From NCBI GenBank assembly GCA_964417895.1, contig CAYQJS010000001.1, positions 258,796 through 322,795 on the forward strand: a stretch of DNA of 64,000 bases. The letters run 5' to 3'. Position 1 is the stretch's first letter; every line of letters starts with the position of its first letter. Origin of the DNA: CAYQJS01 sp964417895. Lineage in GTDB: Bacteria > Chloroflexota > UBA6077 > SHYK01. Position numbers and translations under genes: made by a program. Below the pieces are notes generated by a model. That model searched no databases. It was not told the DNA's origin and saw nothing but the letters and a program-made list of their open reading frames with translations. Shown piece after piece: positions 18,541-26,973 of the stretch.

Positions 18541-19650
18541 ATGATCCAGGCTCATACCGACGTCGTGGGAAGCCTGTTGCGGCCTGGGGAGCTAATCCAG
18601 GCGCGCGACGACCTGGCAGGTGGCCGCCTCACGCCGGCCGCTTTCAAGGCCATCGAGGACCGGGCGGTGGACGCCGCCATCGCCCTCCAGGAAGAGGCTG
18701 GGCTGGAAGTGATCACCGACGGCGAGATGCGCCGACTCTCCTTCCAGAGCCAACTCCCCGAGGCGGTCGAGGGATTCGGCGAATGGGACATCGATGCGTT
18801 TCTGTGGGGTGAGTGGCAGGGCGATGAGCGCGTCGGCGATTGGCGCAAGGAGCGCCCACCGCGGCTGGGCGTAACGGCGAAAATACGGCGCGTCCGCTAC
18901 CCCACGGCAGAGGAATTTACCTACCTGCGTGCGCACACAACGCGTATCCCGAAGATCACGCTGCCCAGCCCGAGCCTGTGGGCGAACTTCTGGTCCCAAG
19001 ACCGCTCGCGCGCGGTCTACCCGACGCTGGACAGCTTCCTCGCCGACGTCGTGGACGTCGTGCGCGATGAGGTCGCTGAGCTGGTGCGCCTCGGCGCCAC
19101 ATATGTCCAGATCGACGCGCCCCACTACCTGCTGCTCCTCGACCCACGGATGCGCGCGTTCTACGAGGGGCAGGGCTGGACGGTTGAAAGGTGGCTGAGC
19201 CAGGGTATCGCGCTCGACAACGCGGTCATGGATGGCCTGCCGGACGTTACGTTCGGCATTCATCTTTGTCGAGGCAACCAGGGGAGCCGCTGGCTGACGG
19301 AGGGCAGCTACGAGCTGGTTGCCGGGCCCGTCTTTCGCGGGACGAGGGCCCACCGGCTCCTTCTGGAGTACGACGACGCCCGCTCCGGCGGTTTCGAGCC
19401 GCTCACCCTCGTGCCTGAGGACAAGACCGTCGTGCTGGGACTCGTCACCACCAAGAGTCCCCGACAGGAGACGGTCGAAGTGCTGATGGCGCGCGTTCGG
19501 GAAGCCGCCCGCTACGTTCCGCTGGATCGGCTGGCGCTGAGCCCGCAATGCGGCTTCGCCAGCTCGATCATCGGCAACGCCGTAACCGTGGAGGACGAGC
19601 GCACCAAGCTACACCTGGTCGCAGAGACCGCGCGGCGGGTGTGGGGATAG
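18541..19650 (+). CDS. Cobalamin-independent methionine synthase-like protein (MetE C-terminal domain family)
   Basis: A 369-residue protein of the MetE-C/UROD-like TIM-barrel family, lacking the N-terminal half of classical MetE. The zinc-site residues are all visible: His and Cys in FGIHLCRGN, Glu in LLLEYDDA and Cys in LSPQCGFAS. Substrate-side residues include GLEVITDGEMRR. The ATG at 18541 is directly preceded by GCGGAGGACC. Stand-alone proteins of this type act as core methionine synthases using methylcobalamin protein or other methyl donors, or as methyltransferases for other thiols; the substrate is unresolved. It is divergent from hsp20. Confidence 0.85.
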   Translation: MIQAHTDVVGSLLRPGELIQARDDLAGGRLTPAAFKAIEDRAVDAAIALQEEAGLEVITDGEMRRLSFQSQLPEAVEGFGEWDIDAFLWGEWQGDERVGDWRKERPPRLGVTAKIRRVRYPTAEEFTYLRAHTTRIPKITLPSPSLWANFWSQDRSRAVYPTLDSFLADVVDVVRDEVAELVRLGATYVQIDAPHYLLLLDPRMRAFYEGQGWTVERWLSQGIALDNAVMDGLPDVTFGIHLCRGNQGSRWLTEGSYELVAGPVFRGTRAHRLLLEYDDARSGGFEPLTLVPEDKTVVLGLVTTKSPRQETVEVLMARVREAARYVPLDRLALSPQCGFASSIIGNAVTVEDERTKLHLVAETARRVWG

Positions 19651-19846
19651 GTCCGAAGGAGTGCCACGGGTTCAGGTACTCGCGTTCAGAAGTCGTCCGT
19701 TGTCGAAACGATCTGCCAATCGGACGGTCGTCACAGCGCGTTACCGAAGGTCCGGCCAGTCGAGGGTGTTGTCTTGGGTTTGCCACGCAGCAACGAGGGT
19801 CCAGGCGGCGACGAGCACGCGTTCGCGACCTTGGCAGCCCAGGCGG

Positions 19847-20308
19847 CTAAGCCAGGGGATAGCCCCTGATGGAACGCACCCAAGGAGCTGAGGACCCCAG
19901 AGCTCGCAGCAGATTCTGATCATCGGTCCACATCTCCACCCCCAGCATCTGGGCCAGAGCTGCGTAGAGGCTGTCGTAGGTGTTCGTCAGCCCATGGTCC
20001 CGTGCGAGATCGAAGCCTCGCCGGTAGAGATCTTCAGGGGCGAGTAACTGAATTGGAATCGCCAGGAACTCCCGTAGCGCCCGTTGAGCCTCCTCGTCCG
20101 TGAGGTGCCGCTCGGGATCACGACTGCGCAGCCGCTGGTAGATGATGCTGACCACCTCGGTGGTAAGCAGTGGCGGGCCCACTAAGGGGCGTTGTTGCGT
20201 TCGGCTATCCTGGAGGAGCGCTCGGGCCTCGTTGGTGAGGTCCTCATCGATTACCCATTTGACCGCCACATTGGCGTCGACCACGATGGAGCATGGGGGC
20301 TCACTCAA
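19847..20308 (-). CDS. PIN-domain toxin (VapC-like) paired with an HTH antitoxin
   Basis: A 153-residue PIN nuclease. Acidic residues appear in IVVDANVAVKWVIDE, in LLTTEVVSIIY (Glu), in NTYDSLYAALAQ and in MWTDDQNLL, so the active site looks complete. The TTG at 20308 is favoured because it overlaps the antitoxin stop by eight bases and leaves only a short N-terminus; an in-frame GTG at 20338 would overlap by 38. It is likely a ribonuclease toxin. It differs clearly in sequence from the PIN protein at 493-912. Its 3' side (19651-19846) holds no recognisable gene. Confidence 0.85.
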   Translation of the reverse strand: MSEPPCSIVVDANVAVKWVIDEDLTNEARALLQDSRTQQRPLVGPPLLTTEVVSIIYQRLRSRDPERHLTDEEAQRALREFLAIPIQLLAPEDLYRRGFDLARDHGLTNTYDSLYAALAQMLGVEMWTDDQNLLRALGSSAPWVRSIRGYPLA

Positions 20309-20708
20309 AGCGCTTGGCTCGGTCCTCCCGAATCTCACGGAGGATCGGCCACGAGGAGGCCAGAGGTTCGCCGTTCCTTCGCATGCGCATCATGTCGATG
20401 ACTTCCTGGGTCCCCTGAATCGCCTTGTCCAGTTGGGCTATCTGTGCAGGGGTCAAGGGCTTCACGATCAGGGTGGTTGGGATGGGAGCGAGCTCCCGGA
20501 TGGGACGTTCGGGCATCGGGCTCACCTCCTCTCGCATTGGGGTGAGCACCCGGGTGAGATCTGTGCGACGGATCCGAATGTAGCGAGGGCCAAGGTGATA
20601 GGCGGGAATTCGTCCATCCTTGAGCCAACGCTTGATCGTCGGAACGCTCACCCTGAGGGCTTTGGCAGCCTCAGAAACGGTGACGAAATCGCCTTGATCC
20701 ACGGCCAT
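20301..20708 (-). CDS. Excisionase/MerR-type HTH antitoxin
   Basis: A 135-residue protein. Residues 7-58 are a winged helix-turn-helix of the excisionase type: FVTVSEAAKALRVSVPTIKR for the HTH, followed by GRIPAYHLGPRYIRIRRTDL for the wing. The C-terminal half is proline-rich, then helical (LTPAQIAQLDKAIQGTQEVI), and probably binds the toxin. This HTH plus helical tail architecture is a known antitoxin type for PIN toxins in Chloroflexota and Actinobacteria. The gene overlaps the toxin. A directly repeated CATAGTAT motif upstream (20754-20773) may be its operator. Confidence 0.82.
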   Translation of the reverse strand: MAVDQGDFVTVSEAAKALRVSVPTIKRWLKDGRIPAYHLGPRYIRIRRTDLTRVLTPMREEVSPMPERPIRELAPIPTTLIVKPLTPAQIAQLDKAIQGTQEVIDMMRMRRNGEPLASSWPILREIREDRAKRFE

Positions 20709-20753
20709 GGCGCGGCCTCCAGGATAGGGCTATAGCGAAGATGCTCCAGCGTT

Positions 20754-20787
20754 CATAGTATATCGCATAGTATCATGACGGATTATA
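20754..20787 (-). promoter_or_regulatory. Candidate promoter/operator of the PIN/HTH module
   Basis: An AT-rich patch in a GC-rich genome. It has two direct CATAGTAT repeats 12 bases apart (20754-20761 and 20766-20773), and a TATAAT box on the minus strand (20787 down to 20782). The repeats lie between the -10 box and the antitoxin start, which suits autorepression by the HTH protein. No clear -35 is seen. Confidence 0.45.
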
Positions 20788-20905
20788 CCCCGGCAACATC
20801 GATAATAGTTTATTAGGCTGCAGCTCCAGTCGATCTAATGGGGACGGCTGGCCAAGTCGGGGCCGGCTCGGCGCCTTGAGGCAAGCGAGGAGGGGAGGAG
20901 TGGCA

Positions 20906-21913
20906 ATGTCCGGTGAAATGACCAAACGTGAGCGAATCGAGGCTTTGTGTCGCGGCGAGCCAACCGATCGGCCGGCCTGGGCCCTGTGGCGGCACTTCTA
21001 CGACCAGGAATCCACCGCCGAAGACCTGGCCGATGCCATGGTCGCATGGCAGCGGACGTACGACTTCGACTTCCTGAAGATCAATCCCCGCGCCCAGTAC
21101 TACGTCGAGCCGTGGGGAGCGTCCTATCGCTACCCGGGCGGCGGACGCCGGCCGGAGCTGCTCTCCGTGCCGGTTCGGAATTCCCAGGACTGGGCGAAGA
21201 TAGAGCCTCAGCCCGCGACGACCGGCCCGTTCGGCGAGCAGCTCGAAGCGATCCGCCGCATCCGGTCCGCGCTCGGGTCGCAGGTTCCCATCGTAGAAAC
21301 GATCTTCACCCCTCTGTCTGTTGTCGGCGATATGGTGGAGAGCGACGAAAGCCTCGCGCGCGATCTGCGCGCGGCGCCGGATCTTGTGGGCTCCGCTCTG
21401 GAGGCGGTGACCGAGACGCTGGAACGCTTCGCCCGGCTCTGCATCGAGGCTGGGGCCGACGGCATCTTCTTCGCCACCACGCAGTGGGCCAGCCACGATC
21501 TCCTGACAGATGAAGAGTACGCCCGTTTCGGCCGACCCTACGACCTTCGCGTGCTCAGAGCCGTGGAGGACGCGCCTTTCAACGTGCTCCACGTGTGCGG
21601 GGAGCATTCCATGCTGCTCGGGCTGGCCGACTACCCCTACGCTGCCGTCAACTGGGCGGTGACCTCCGCGACGACGCCGTCGCTCCAGGAGGCCGAGCGC
21701 ATGCCGGGCCTGCTGGTCGGCGGGCTCAGCCACGAGGCCCTCACCGCAGTCACGCCCGAGCGGGCACTGGCCGAGGCGAATGAGGCCTATTCGGCGACGC
21801 GGGGCCGGCGCTGGATGCTGGGGCCGAATTGCTCGATTCCAGTCACGTCGCGTGACGCGAATCTGCGGGCCCTCAAGCAGGCACTGGAGGCAGGGCTCGA
21901 CACCCGGGGCTAG
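20906..21913 (+). CDS. Uroporphyrinogen decarboxylase (URO-D) family protein
   Basis: A 335-residue URO-D-fold TIM barrel. It starts MTKRERIEALCRGEPTDRPA, the usual opening of the family, and has FDFLKINPRAQYYVEPWG, an IVETIFTPLSV strand, CIEAGADGIFFATTQ and the NVLHVCGEHSM strand. Haem-pathway HemE has an Arg-rich N-terminal motif and catalytic Asp that are not obviously present here. It is therefore more likely one of the many corrinoid-linked methyltransferase or decarboxylase relatives than a true HemE. The ATG at 20906 has GGGGAGGAG upstream. There is no corrinoid protein nearby. Confidence 0.78.
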   Translation: MSGEMTKRERIEALCRGEPTDRPAWALWRHFYDQESTAEDLADAMVAWQRTYDFDFLKINPRAQYYVEPWGASYRYPGGGRRPELLSVPVRNSQDWAKIEPQPATTGPFGEQLEAIRRIRSALGSQVPIVETIFTPLSVVGDMVESDESLARDLRAAPDLVGSALEAVTETLERFARLCIEAGADGIFFATTQWASHDLLTDEEYARFGRPYDLRVLRAVEDAPFNVLHVCGEHSMLLGLADYPYAAVNWAVTSATTPSLQEAERMPGLLVGGLSHEALTAVTPERALAEANEAYSATRGRRWMLGPNCSIPVTSRDANLRALKQALEAGLDTRG

Positions 21914-22022
21914 TCCCAAGTCCCAAGTCCCAAGTCCCAGATAAAGCGCAGATCGCGCTGTATAGCCATGCCGAGCCACGCTCGATCCGAGGACTGGGGG
22001 CCTGGGACTTTAGATCTGGGAC
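21914..22022. repeat. TCCCAAG heptanucleotide-armed palindrome
   Basis: Directly after the URO-D stop come TCCCAAG units at 21914, 21921 and 21928 and a partial one at 21935. About 65 bases later the complement returns: CTGGGACTT (22002-22010) matches AAGTCCCAG (21932-21940) perfectly, followed by AGATCTGGGAC. The element fills the gap between two convergent genes and could also act as a bidirectional terminator. Confidence 0.78.
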
Positions 22023-22024
22023 CA

Positions 22025-23299
22025 CTACTCGAGTCTACGCATGGCTGGGACCAGCACGAGCACGGCCAGAGCGACGAGCGCGAGCGAGCCGGCCATTAAC
22101 GCCGTCGCGGCCTGGACCCCACCCCACTGGGCCAGCGCCCCCAGGAGAAAGCTCCCGATGGGGATGAAGCCGCGATCGAGCTGGTGCACCCCCATGATGC
22201 GTCCTCGGTACTGGCTGGGCACGATGAGCTGTACAAGCGTGCTGTTGGTCGTGGCGTAGAGCTGGTGTGAGGCGCTCGCGATGAAGAGGAGCGCGGCAGC
22301 GAGTGGCGCCCACGGCGTGAGCGCGAACGCCAGGATGAACAGACCGAACCCGACGAGCCCAACCACCATCACGAGACCCTTCCTGGGGAAGTCGCCCAGG
22401 CCGGTTATGGCGAACGCCGCGATCAATGATCCTATCGCCGCCGCCGACGTGAGGAAGCCCAGCCCCTCGGGGCCGATGAAGAGAACGTCGGTGGCGAAGA
22501 CCGGGAGCATGCTCTGGTACGGCTGTCCCAGCAAGAATGGGACGATCCCCGTGAGCATGAGCATGAGGACCACCGGCTGTCGCCAGATGTAGACGATTCC
22601 GTCCACAAAGGTGCTCCACGCGGACGCGCCCCCTCTGATTGCGAAGCTCGGCGGCACGTTCATGGCCAGCAGCGTCCAGATGGCGATGGCGTACGCTGCG
22701 ACGTGGAGCCACAGCACGACCGCCCCGCCAGCTGCCCCCCCGCCAGCTGCTCCGATGAGCACGCCTGCGATGGCCGGCCCCACCATGCGCGTCGAGTTGA
22801 AGACAGCGGAGTGCAGCGCCAGCGCGTTGGTGATGTCGCTCCGCGGCACGAGATCACCGATGACACTGCTCCGCGCTGGCGAGTTGAACGCGATCGCAAT
22901 CCCCCGGAGCACGAGGAGGCCGTACAGCTGCCAGAGCTGCAGCGCGTCCGCGGTTGCGAGTGCCGCTATTCCAGCCGTCGTCGCGAGGCCTGCCGCTTGC
23001 GTCCAGATCATCAGGGCCCGCCGGTCGAGGCGGTCCGCGACGACGCCGCCGGCGAGCGAAAAGACCATGATCGGGAGACCGCGGACGAGGCTGACGGTCC
23101 CCAGCGCCAGCGGGGAGCTGGTCTGTACCCACACCAGCCAGTTGATCGCAATGTTGTCCATCCATTCGCCGGCCTGTGCGGCCATGAGTCCCGCCCACAG
23201 GAGCCGCCAGTCGCGATAACGCAGAGAGCTGACCAGGCGCATCGGCCCCCGCGCTTCCGGCAGCGCTTCGGGGGCGTGACCGGCGTGGAGGGAGTGCAA
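22025..23299 (-). CDS. MFS transporter, EntS-like (MFS_3) exporter
   Basis: A 424-residue, 12-helix major facilitator protein of the enterobactin-exporter group. It begins SLRYRDWRLLWAGLMAAQAG and carries the family loop-2 motif GGVVADRLDRRALM (G-x-x-x-D-R-x-D-R) and the mid-protein PSQYRGRIMGVHQLDRGF. The substrate is not predictable, and siderophore or drug efflux are only family analogies. A TTG at 23299 with GGAG upstream gives the listed start; the ATG at 23242 is an equally reasonable start after residue 19. Two further members of this family lie at 30763-33581. Confidence 0.88.
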   Translation of the reverse strand: MHSLHAGHAPEALPEARGPMRLVSSLRYRDWRLLWAGLMAAQAGEWMDNIAINWLVWVQTSSPLALGTVSLVRGLPIMVFSLAGGVVADRLDRRALMIWTQAAGLATTAGIAALATADALQLWQLYGLLVLRGIAIAFNSPARSSVIGDLVPRSDITNALALHSAVFNSTRMVGPAIAGVLIGAAGGGAAGGAVVLWLHVAAYAIAIWTLLAMNVPPSFAIRGGASAWSTFVDGIVYIWRQPVVLMLMLTGIVPFLLGQPYQSMLPVFATDVLFIGPEGLGFLTSAAAIGSLIAAFAITGLGDFPRKGLVMVVGLVGFGLFILAFALTPWAPLAAALLFIASASHQLYATTNSTLVQLIVPSQYRGRIMGVHQLDRGFIPIGSFLLGALAQWGGVQAATALMAGSLALVALAVLVLVPAMRRLE

Positions 23300-23350
23300 A
23301 GGAATGCTCCGGGGAGGAGGTGCGGGATCGTGGGATCTGCGGCGTGGAGC

Positions 23351-24415
23351 TTAACAGGCGATTGTAACGGGAGAGCCGGTTTCCGCTGTTGGGATGCGTG
23401 CCAGTCGACAGTAGGCCAAAGCGAGCGCGTTGGCGGCGGAGTGGCCGAACGTCGGAACGTGATCGTCGAATATCTTCCCACTCATTAGAGGCGTGATGGC
23501 GTCGTCGGTCACGGAACGCTCGGCCTGGATCGCCTGCCGCCGCGCGCGAATGGCGGCGGCGTGGCCCCAGAGCCAGCCGAGGGCACGAAGGGCCGCGAGA
23601 TAGCGCATCACGACGGCGCGGGGCGCCCGTCGGCCCCTCGCGAGCAGCCAGATATCCTCCGCCACCCGAGCGACCGCGTCGAAGACGTACAGGGCGAGGA
23701 GTCGACGGAGCGTCGCTCGTTCGTAGCAGAGCAGAAGCGCCAGCAGCTTGTTCCGCTCCCAGTAGAAGGCGGCTGTACCCAGCTCCCGGCTGGCCGTGGC
23801 CGACCCAATGTGGTGGACGCGGGAGCCGAGGGCGCGCGCTACGCGGTACCCGCGCAGATGAGCGCGCCATGAGAGGACCGTGTCCTCGTAGTACGCGAAG
23901 AAGAGGGGGTCGAACGGCTCGCCAAAGAGCCCTCGCTTGAAGGCGAGCGAGCAGCCGGTCGCGTAAAACGGGTGCTCGACGTCGTCGAGGACGCTGGGGA
24001 TCGGGTGGCCGATCACGCTGATGGTGCCCGTCCCCAGCGCGTACGCGTCTGCATAGCGCTCTTCCTCGATCACCGAGCAGGCGACGGCGACGTCATCCGG
24101 GACGAGCGCCCGCACGAGCTCCGGGAGCCAGCCCTCTGCGGGAACGGCGTCATTGTTGAGCAGGACAATGGTCTCTCCCCGGGCCGCACGCACGCCGGCG
24201 TTGCAGCCGCCGGCGAAGCCCTCGTTGCGGCGGTTGCTGACTACCAGAACGCTGGGAAAGGACTGCGCCACGTACTCGGCGCTCCCATCGGACGAGCCGT
24301 TGTCCACCACCACGACCTCGGCTTTCAACTTCGTCGCCTGCGCGAGCACGGGGGGCAGGCAAGCCGCGAGCAGAGCACGCCCGTTGTAATTGACGATAAC
24401 GATCGAGATGGTCAT
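23351..24415 (-). CDS. Family 2 glycosyltransferase (rhamnosyltransferase-like)
   Basis: A 354-residue GT-A fold enzyme. ISIVIVNYNGRALLAACLPP opens the nucleotide-sugar domain, VVVVDNGSSDGS carries the first Asp, and the metal-binding variant of DxD is in TIVLLNNDAVPAEGW. FFAYYEDTVLSWRAHLRGYR is the acceptor-side ED motif. The C-terminal 110 residues are amphipathic and helical and may attach it to the membrane. It probably adds a deoxysugar to a surface glycan. A GTG at 24427 is an alternative start. It is divergent from the CDC48-like gene, with the shared promoter region in about 24416-24485. Confidence 0.88.
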   Translation of the reverse strand: MTISIVIVNYNGRALLAACLPPVLAQATKLKAEVVVVDNGSSDGSAEYVAQSFPSVLVVSNRRNEGFAGGCNAGVRAARGETIVLLNNDAVPAEGWLPELVRALVPDDVAVACSVIEEERYADAYALGTGTISVIGHPIPSVLDDVEHPFYATGCSLAFKRGLFGEPFDPLFFAYYEDTVLSWRAHLRGYRVARALGSRVHHIGSATASRELGTAAFYWERNKLLALLLCYERATLRRLLALYVFDAVARVAEDIWLLARGRRAPRAVVMRYLAALRALGWLWGHAAAIRARRQAIQAERSVTDDAITPLMSGKIFDDHVPTFGHSAANALALAYCRLARIPTAETGSPVTIAC

Positions 24416-24485
24416 GTCGTCGGTCACAGAGCCGGATTATAGGAGCGGATTACGCTACGATAGGTGGCGCCATTCGGAGGTGAAG

Positions 24486-26684
24486 TTGACCGCAACCGCC
24501 GTCGTGGATCCGCGACCGAGCGACTATCGCGAGGCGCTGCTCTGCGCTGTTTACCTCAGCCCGGCGGTGGTGGAAGCGGCCGGTGCGCGCGTGGGCGACG
24601 TGGTGCGAGTGACGACGCAGCGCGGGCGCAGCGCTGTCGTTCGCATCGTGGGCGAGGCTCCGCCTGATCAGACCGGGTCGATTCGCTTCGACCGCTTCAC
24701 GCGGCAGGCGCTGAAGGCCTTTCCCCACGAGCAGGTGACCATTGAACGGGTCGACATCGAGCCCGCGCAGGAGTTGGTGCTCGTTCCGGCCGTAGACATG
24801 TCGACGCTGCACTACCCGCAGCTGGTGCCGTACCTCAAGAGCGTGCTGGTGGCGAACCGGACGCCGGTGCGGGCGGGCATGCTGCTCTACATCAGGCTCC
24901 CCGACGCGCTGGCAGGAATCACTTACGACGTGCACTACGTGTCGGCGGCGGAGGCGGTCGTCGGGGATGAGACGCGTCTCTACCTCGAAGTTGAAGAGGA
25001 CCACCACCACGGGCCCGAGAGCCTGCACCAGCACGACCACGAACGCAAGGCCGAGACCGTGGTGGACACCACCTACGAGGACGTGGGCGGCTTGGTCGAG
25101 CAGATTCGGGCCGTCCGCGAGTTCGTGGAGCTGCCGCTGATTTTCCCCCAGGTGTACCGGCAGCTCGGGATCAGCCCGCCGCGCGGGGTCATCTTCTATG
25201 GCGCCCCTGGGACCGGCAAGACCCTCCTGGCTCGGAGCGTCGCCAACGAGATCAATGCGCGGTTCTTCTACATCAACGGCCCTGAGATCGTGGGAACGTA
25301 CAGCGGCCAGACGGAGGAGAACCTGCGCAAGGTGTTCGCGGACGCCGCGATCAATCCGCCGTCCATCATCTTCGTCGACGAACTGGATGCCATCGCCCCG
25401 GTGCGCGGCACCACCAGCACGCTGTCGGATACGAGGGCCGTCACACAGCTCCTGGCGCTGATGGACGGGTTGAGAAGGGCTGAGGGGGTGATGGTGATCG
25501 GCACCACCAACCGAATCGAGACTGTCGACCGCGCGCTGCGGCGGGCGGGCAGGTTCGACCGGGAGATCTTCTTCCCGACGCCGTCGGCGGGCGGTCGTCT
25601 GGAGATCCTGCGCGTCCACACGCGGGAGATGCCCCTCGCCGAGGACGCTCTCGATGCCCTCCCGCGCGTCGCGCAGGCGGCGTACGGCTTCGTCGGCGCC
25701 GACCTGATGGAGCTCGCTCGCGAGGCGGGGCTGAACTCACTCCGTCGCGCCTCCCAGACATTTCTCGAGAGCCCGTCGGTGGCCTCGTATCCCTCGTCAG
25801 AGGATCTCGTGGTGACGCGTGACGATCTGGAGAGCGCTCTGGCGCACGTCAGCCCCGCGTCATTGAGAGAGTCACTGATCTCTTATCCGACGACGGTCTG
25901 GGACGACATCGGGGGGCTGGCCGATGTGAAGGCGCGGCTACGGGGCCTCATCGAACGTCCCCTACGCCATCCGGAGCTGTTCGCAAGGCTCGGGCTGCCG
26001 ACGAACCCAGGCATCCTCCTGTATGGGCCGCCCGGCACCGGGAAGACGATGCTGGCGCAAGCGGTGGCCCGGGAGTGCGGCGCCAACTTCATTGCCATTC
26101 AGGGGCCCGAGCTGTTCTCCCAGTGGCTCGGCGAGTCGGAAGAGAGCGTGCGTCAGCTTTTCAGCGTCGCCCGTCGGGCAGCTCCGTGCATCGTGTTTTT
26201 CGATCAGCTCGACGCCGTGGCCCCTCGGCGTACGGCCGCCGAGTACGAGGGGACACGCGCGCCTCAGCGCGTCGTGAACCAGCTTCTCTCGGAGCTGGAT
26301 GGCATGGAGATGCGGACGCAAGTGATGGTGATCGGCGCCACCAACAATATCGATGTTGTCGATCCGTCGATGCTGCGTCCCGGCCGGTTCGGAGTTCATC
26401 TCTACGTTGGGCCGCCCGACGACGCGGGCCGCGCCGAGATCCTCCGCATCCACCTTGGCTCGGCGTCGCTGGCACCTGGCGTCATGCTCGACGAGCTGGT
26501 TGCGGACCTGGTCGTGCGGACGGCCGGCTTCTCTGGGGCCGACCTCGCTTTCCTCTGCCAGGGAGCGAAGCTCCAGGCCCTCGAGGAGGTCGAATACGGC
26601 ACCGACCCGGCCCTGGCCTCGGGGCACTTCGAGCATGCTCTGGGGGAGTTTCGGGCGCGGCTCGGAGCCGCGCAGGCGATATAA
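24486..26684 (+). CDS. CDC48/VAT-like double AAA+ ATPase with Walker B Glu-to-Gln change in D2
   Basis: A protein of about 732 residues with an N-terminal double-psi barrel-like domain (about residues 1-165), a His-rich linker (EEDHHHGPESLHQHDHERK) and two AAA+ domains. D1 is canonical: Walker A GAPGTGKT (about residue 239), Walker B IIFVDELDAIAP (Glu299). D2 has Walker A GPPGTGKT (about 514), but its Walker B reads CIVFFDQLDAVAP, with Gln574 (codon CAG, 26205-26207) where the catalytic Glu should be. CDC48 and VAT are hexameric unfoldases. The same Glu-to-Gln change, made artificially in relatives, allows ATP binding but blocks hydrolysis. The start is uncertain: TTG 24486 has GGAGG five bases upstream, while GTG 24480 and ATG 24414 are in frame. 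Confidence 0.88.
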   Translation: MTATAVVDPRPSDYREALLCAVYLSPAVVEAAGARVGDVVRVTTQRGRSAVVRIVGEAPPDQTGSIRFDRFTRQALKAFPHEQVTIERVDIEPAQELVLVPAVDMSTLHYPQLVPYLKSVLVANRTPVRAGMLLYIRLPDALAGITYDVHYVSAAEAVVGDETRLYLEVEEDHHHGPESLHQHDHERKAETVVDTTYEDVGGLVEQIRAVREFVELPLIFPQVYRQLGISPPRGVIFYGAPGTGKTLLARSVANEINARFFYINGPEIVGTYSGQTEENLRKVFADAAINPPSIIFVDELDAIAPVRGTTSTLSDTRAVTQLLALMDGLRRAEGVMVIGTTNRIETVDRALRRAGRFDREIFFPTPSAGGRLEILRVHTREMPLAEDALDALPRVAQAAYGFVGADLMELAREAGLNSLRRASQTFLESPSVASYPSSEDLVVTRDDLESALAHVSPASLRESLISYPTTVWDDIGGLADVKARLRGLIERPLRHPELFARLGLPTNPGILLYGPPGTGKTMLAQAVARECGANFIAIQGPELFSQWLGESEESVRQLFSVARRAAPCIVFFDQLDAVAPRRTAAEYEGTRAPQRVVNQLLSELDGMEMRTQVMVIGATNNIDVVDPSMLRPGRFGVHLYVGPPDDAGRAEILRIHLGSASLAPGVMLDELVADLVVRTAGFSGADLAFLCQGAKLQALEEVEYGTDPALASGHFEHALGEFRARLGAAQAI

Positions 26685-26705
26685 GGAATGTGAGCGCCCT
26701 TTTTG

Positions 26706-26734
26706 TTGACGCCCACTCAGCCCTTTGCTATGAT
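26706..26734 (+). promoter_or_regulatory. Sigma-70-type promoter of the tRNA/translation block
   Basis: TTGACG (26706-26711), a 17-base spacer and TATGAT (26729-26734) closely match the bacterial vegetative promoter. It lies 61 bases before the first tRNA and just downstream of the AAA+ gene stop, so it probably drives the tRNA and rpmG-secE-nusG block. Confidence 0.82.
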
Positions 26735-26746
26735 CTCAGTGGCAGG

Positions 26747-26770
26747 GGCCCCCGATAGGGGGTCTTCTGT
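26747..26770 (+). terminator. Possible leader hairpin before the tRNA array
   Basis: GGCCCCC, loop GATA, GGGGGTC (26747-26764) forms a compact stem and is followed by the pyrimidine-rich TTCTGTTT. It sits between the promoter and the first tRNA. It might be an attenuator or a processing signal; the T-tract is short, so terminator activity is doubtful. Confidence 0.3.
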
Positions 26771-26795
26771 TTACACGAGCCCGGATGCTGCGCCT

Positions 26796-26867
26796 GCCGA
26801 CGTAGCTCAATGGCAGAGCAGCGGTTTTGTAAACCGCCGGTTGGGGGTTCAAATCCCTTCGTCGGCT
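26796..26867 (+). tRNA. tRNA-Thr (anticodon TGT)
   Basis: Full cloverleaf: acceptor GCCGACG/CGTCGGC, D arm GCTC/GAGC, anticodon stem GCGGT/ACCGC with loop TTTGTAA (anticodon TGT), T arm GGGGG/CCCTT with TTCAAAT. CCA is encoded next (26868-26870). Confidence 0.96.
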
Positions 26868-26873
26868 CCATCC

Positions 26874-26958
26874 GGTGGGGTGGCCGAGTGGTTAATGGCA
26901 CCGGTCTGTAAAACCGGCTCCCGGAAGGGATTCGCAGGTTCGAATCCTGCCCCCACCA
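26874..26958 (+). tRNA. tRNA-Tyr (anticodon GTA)
   Basis: A class II tRNA with a long variable arm. Acceptor GGTGGGG/CCCCACC, anticodon stem CCGGT/ACCGG with loop CTGTAAA (anticodon GTA), T arm GCAGG/CCTGC with TTCGAAT. The 3' bases after the discriminator A are CCC, so CCA is not fully encoded. Confidence 0.96.
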
Positions 26959-26973
26959 CCCCGCGGAAGTGCG

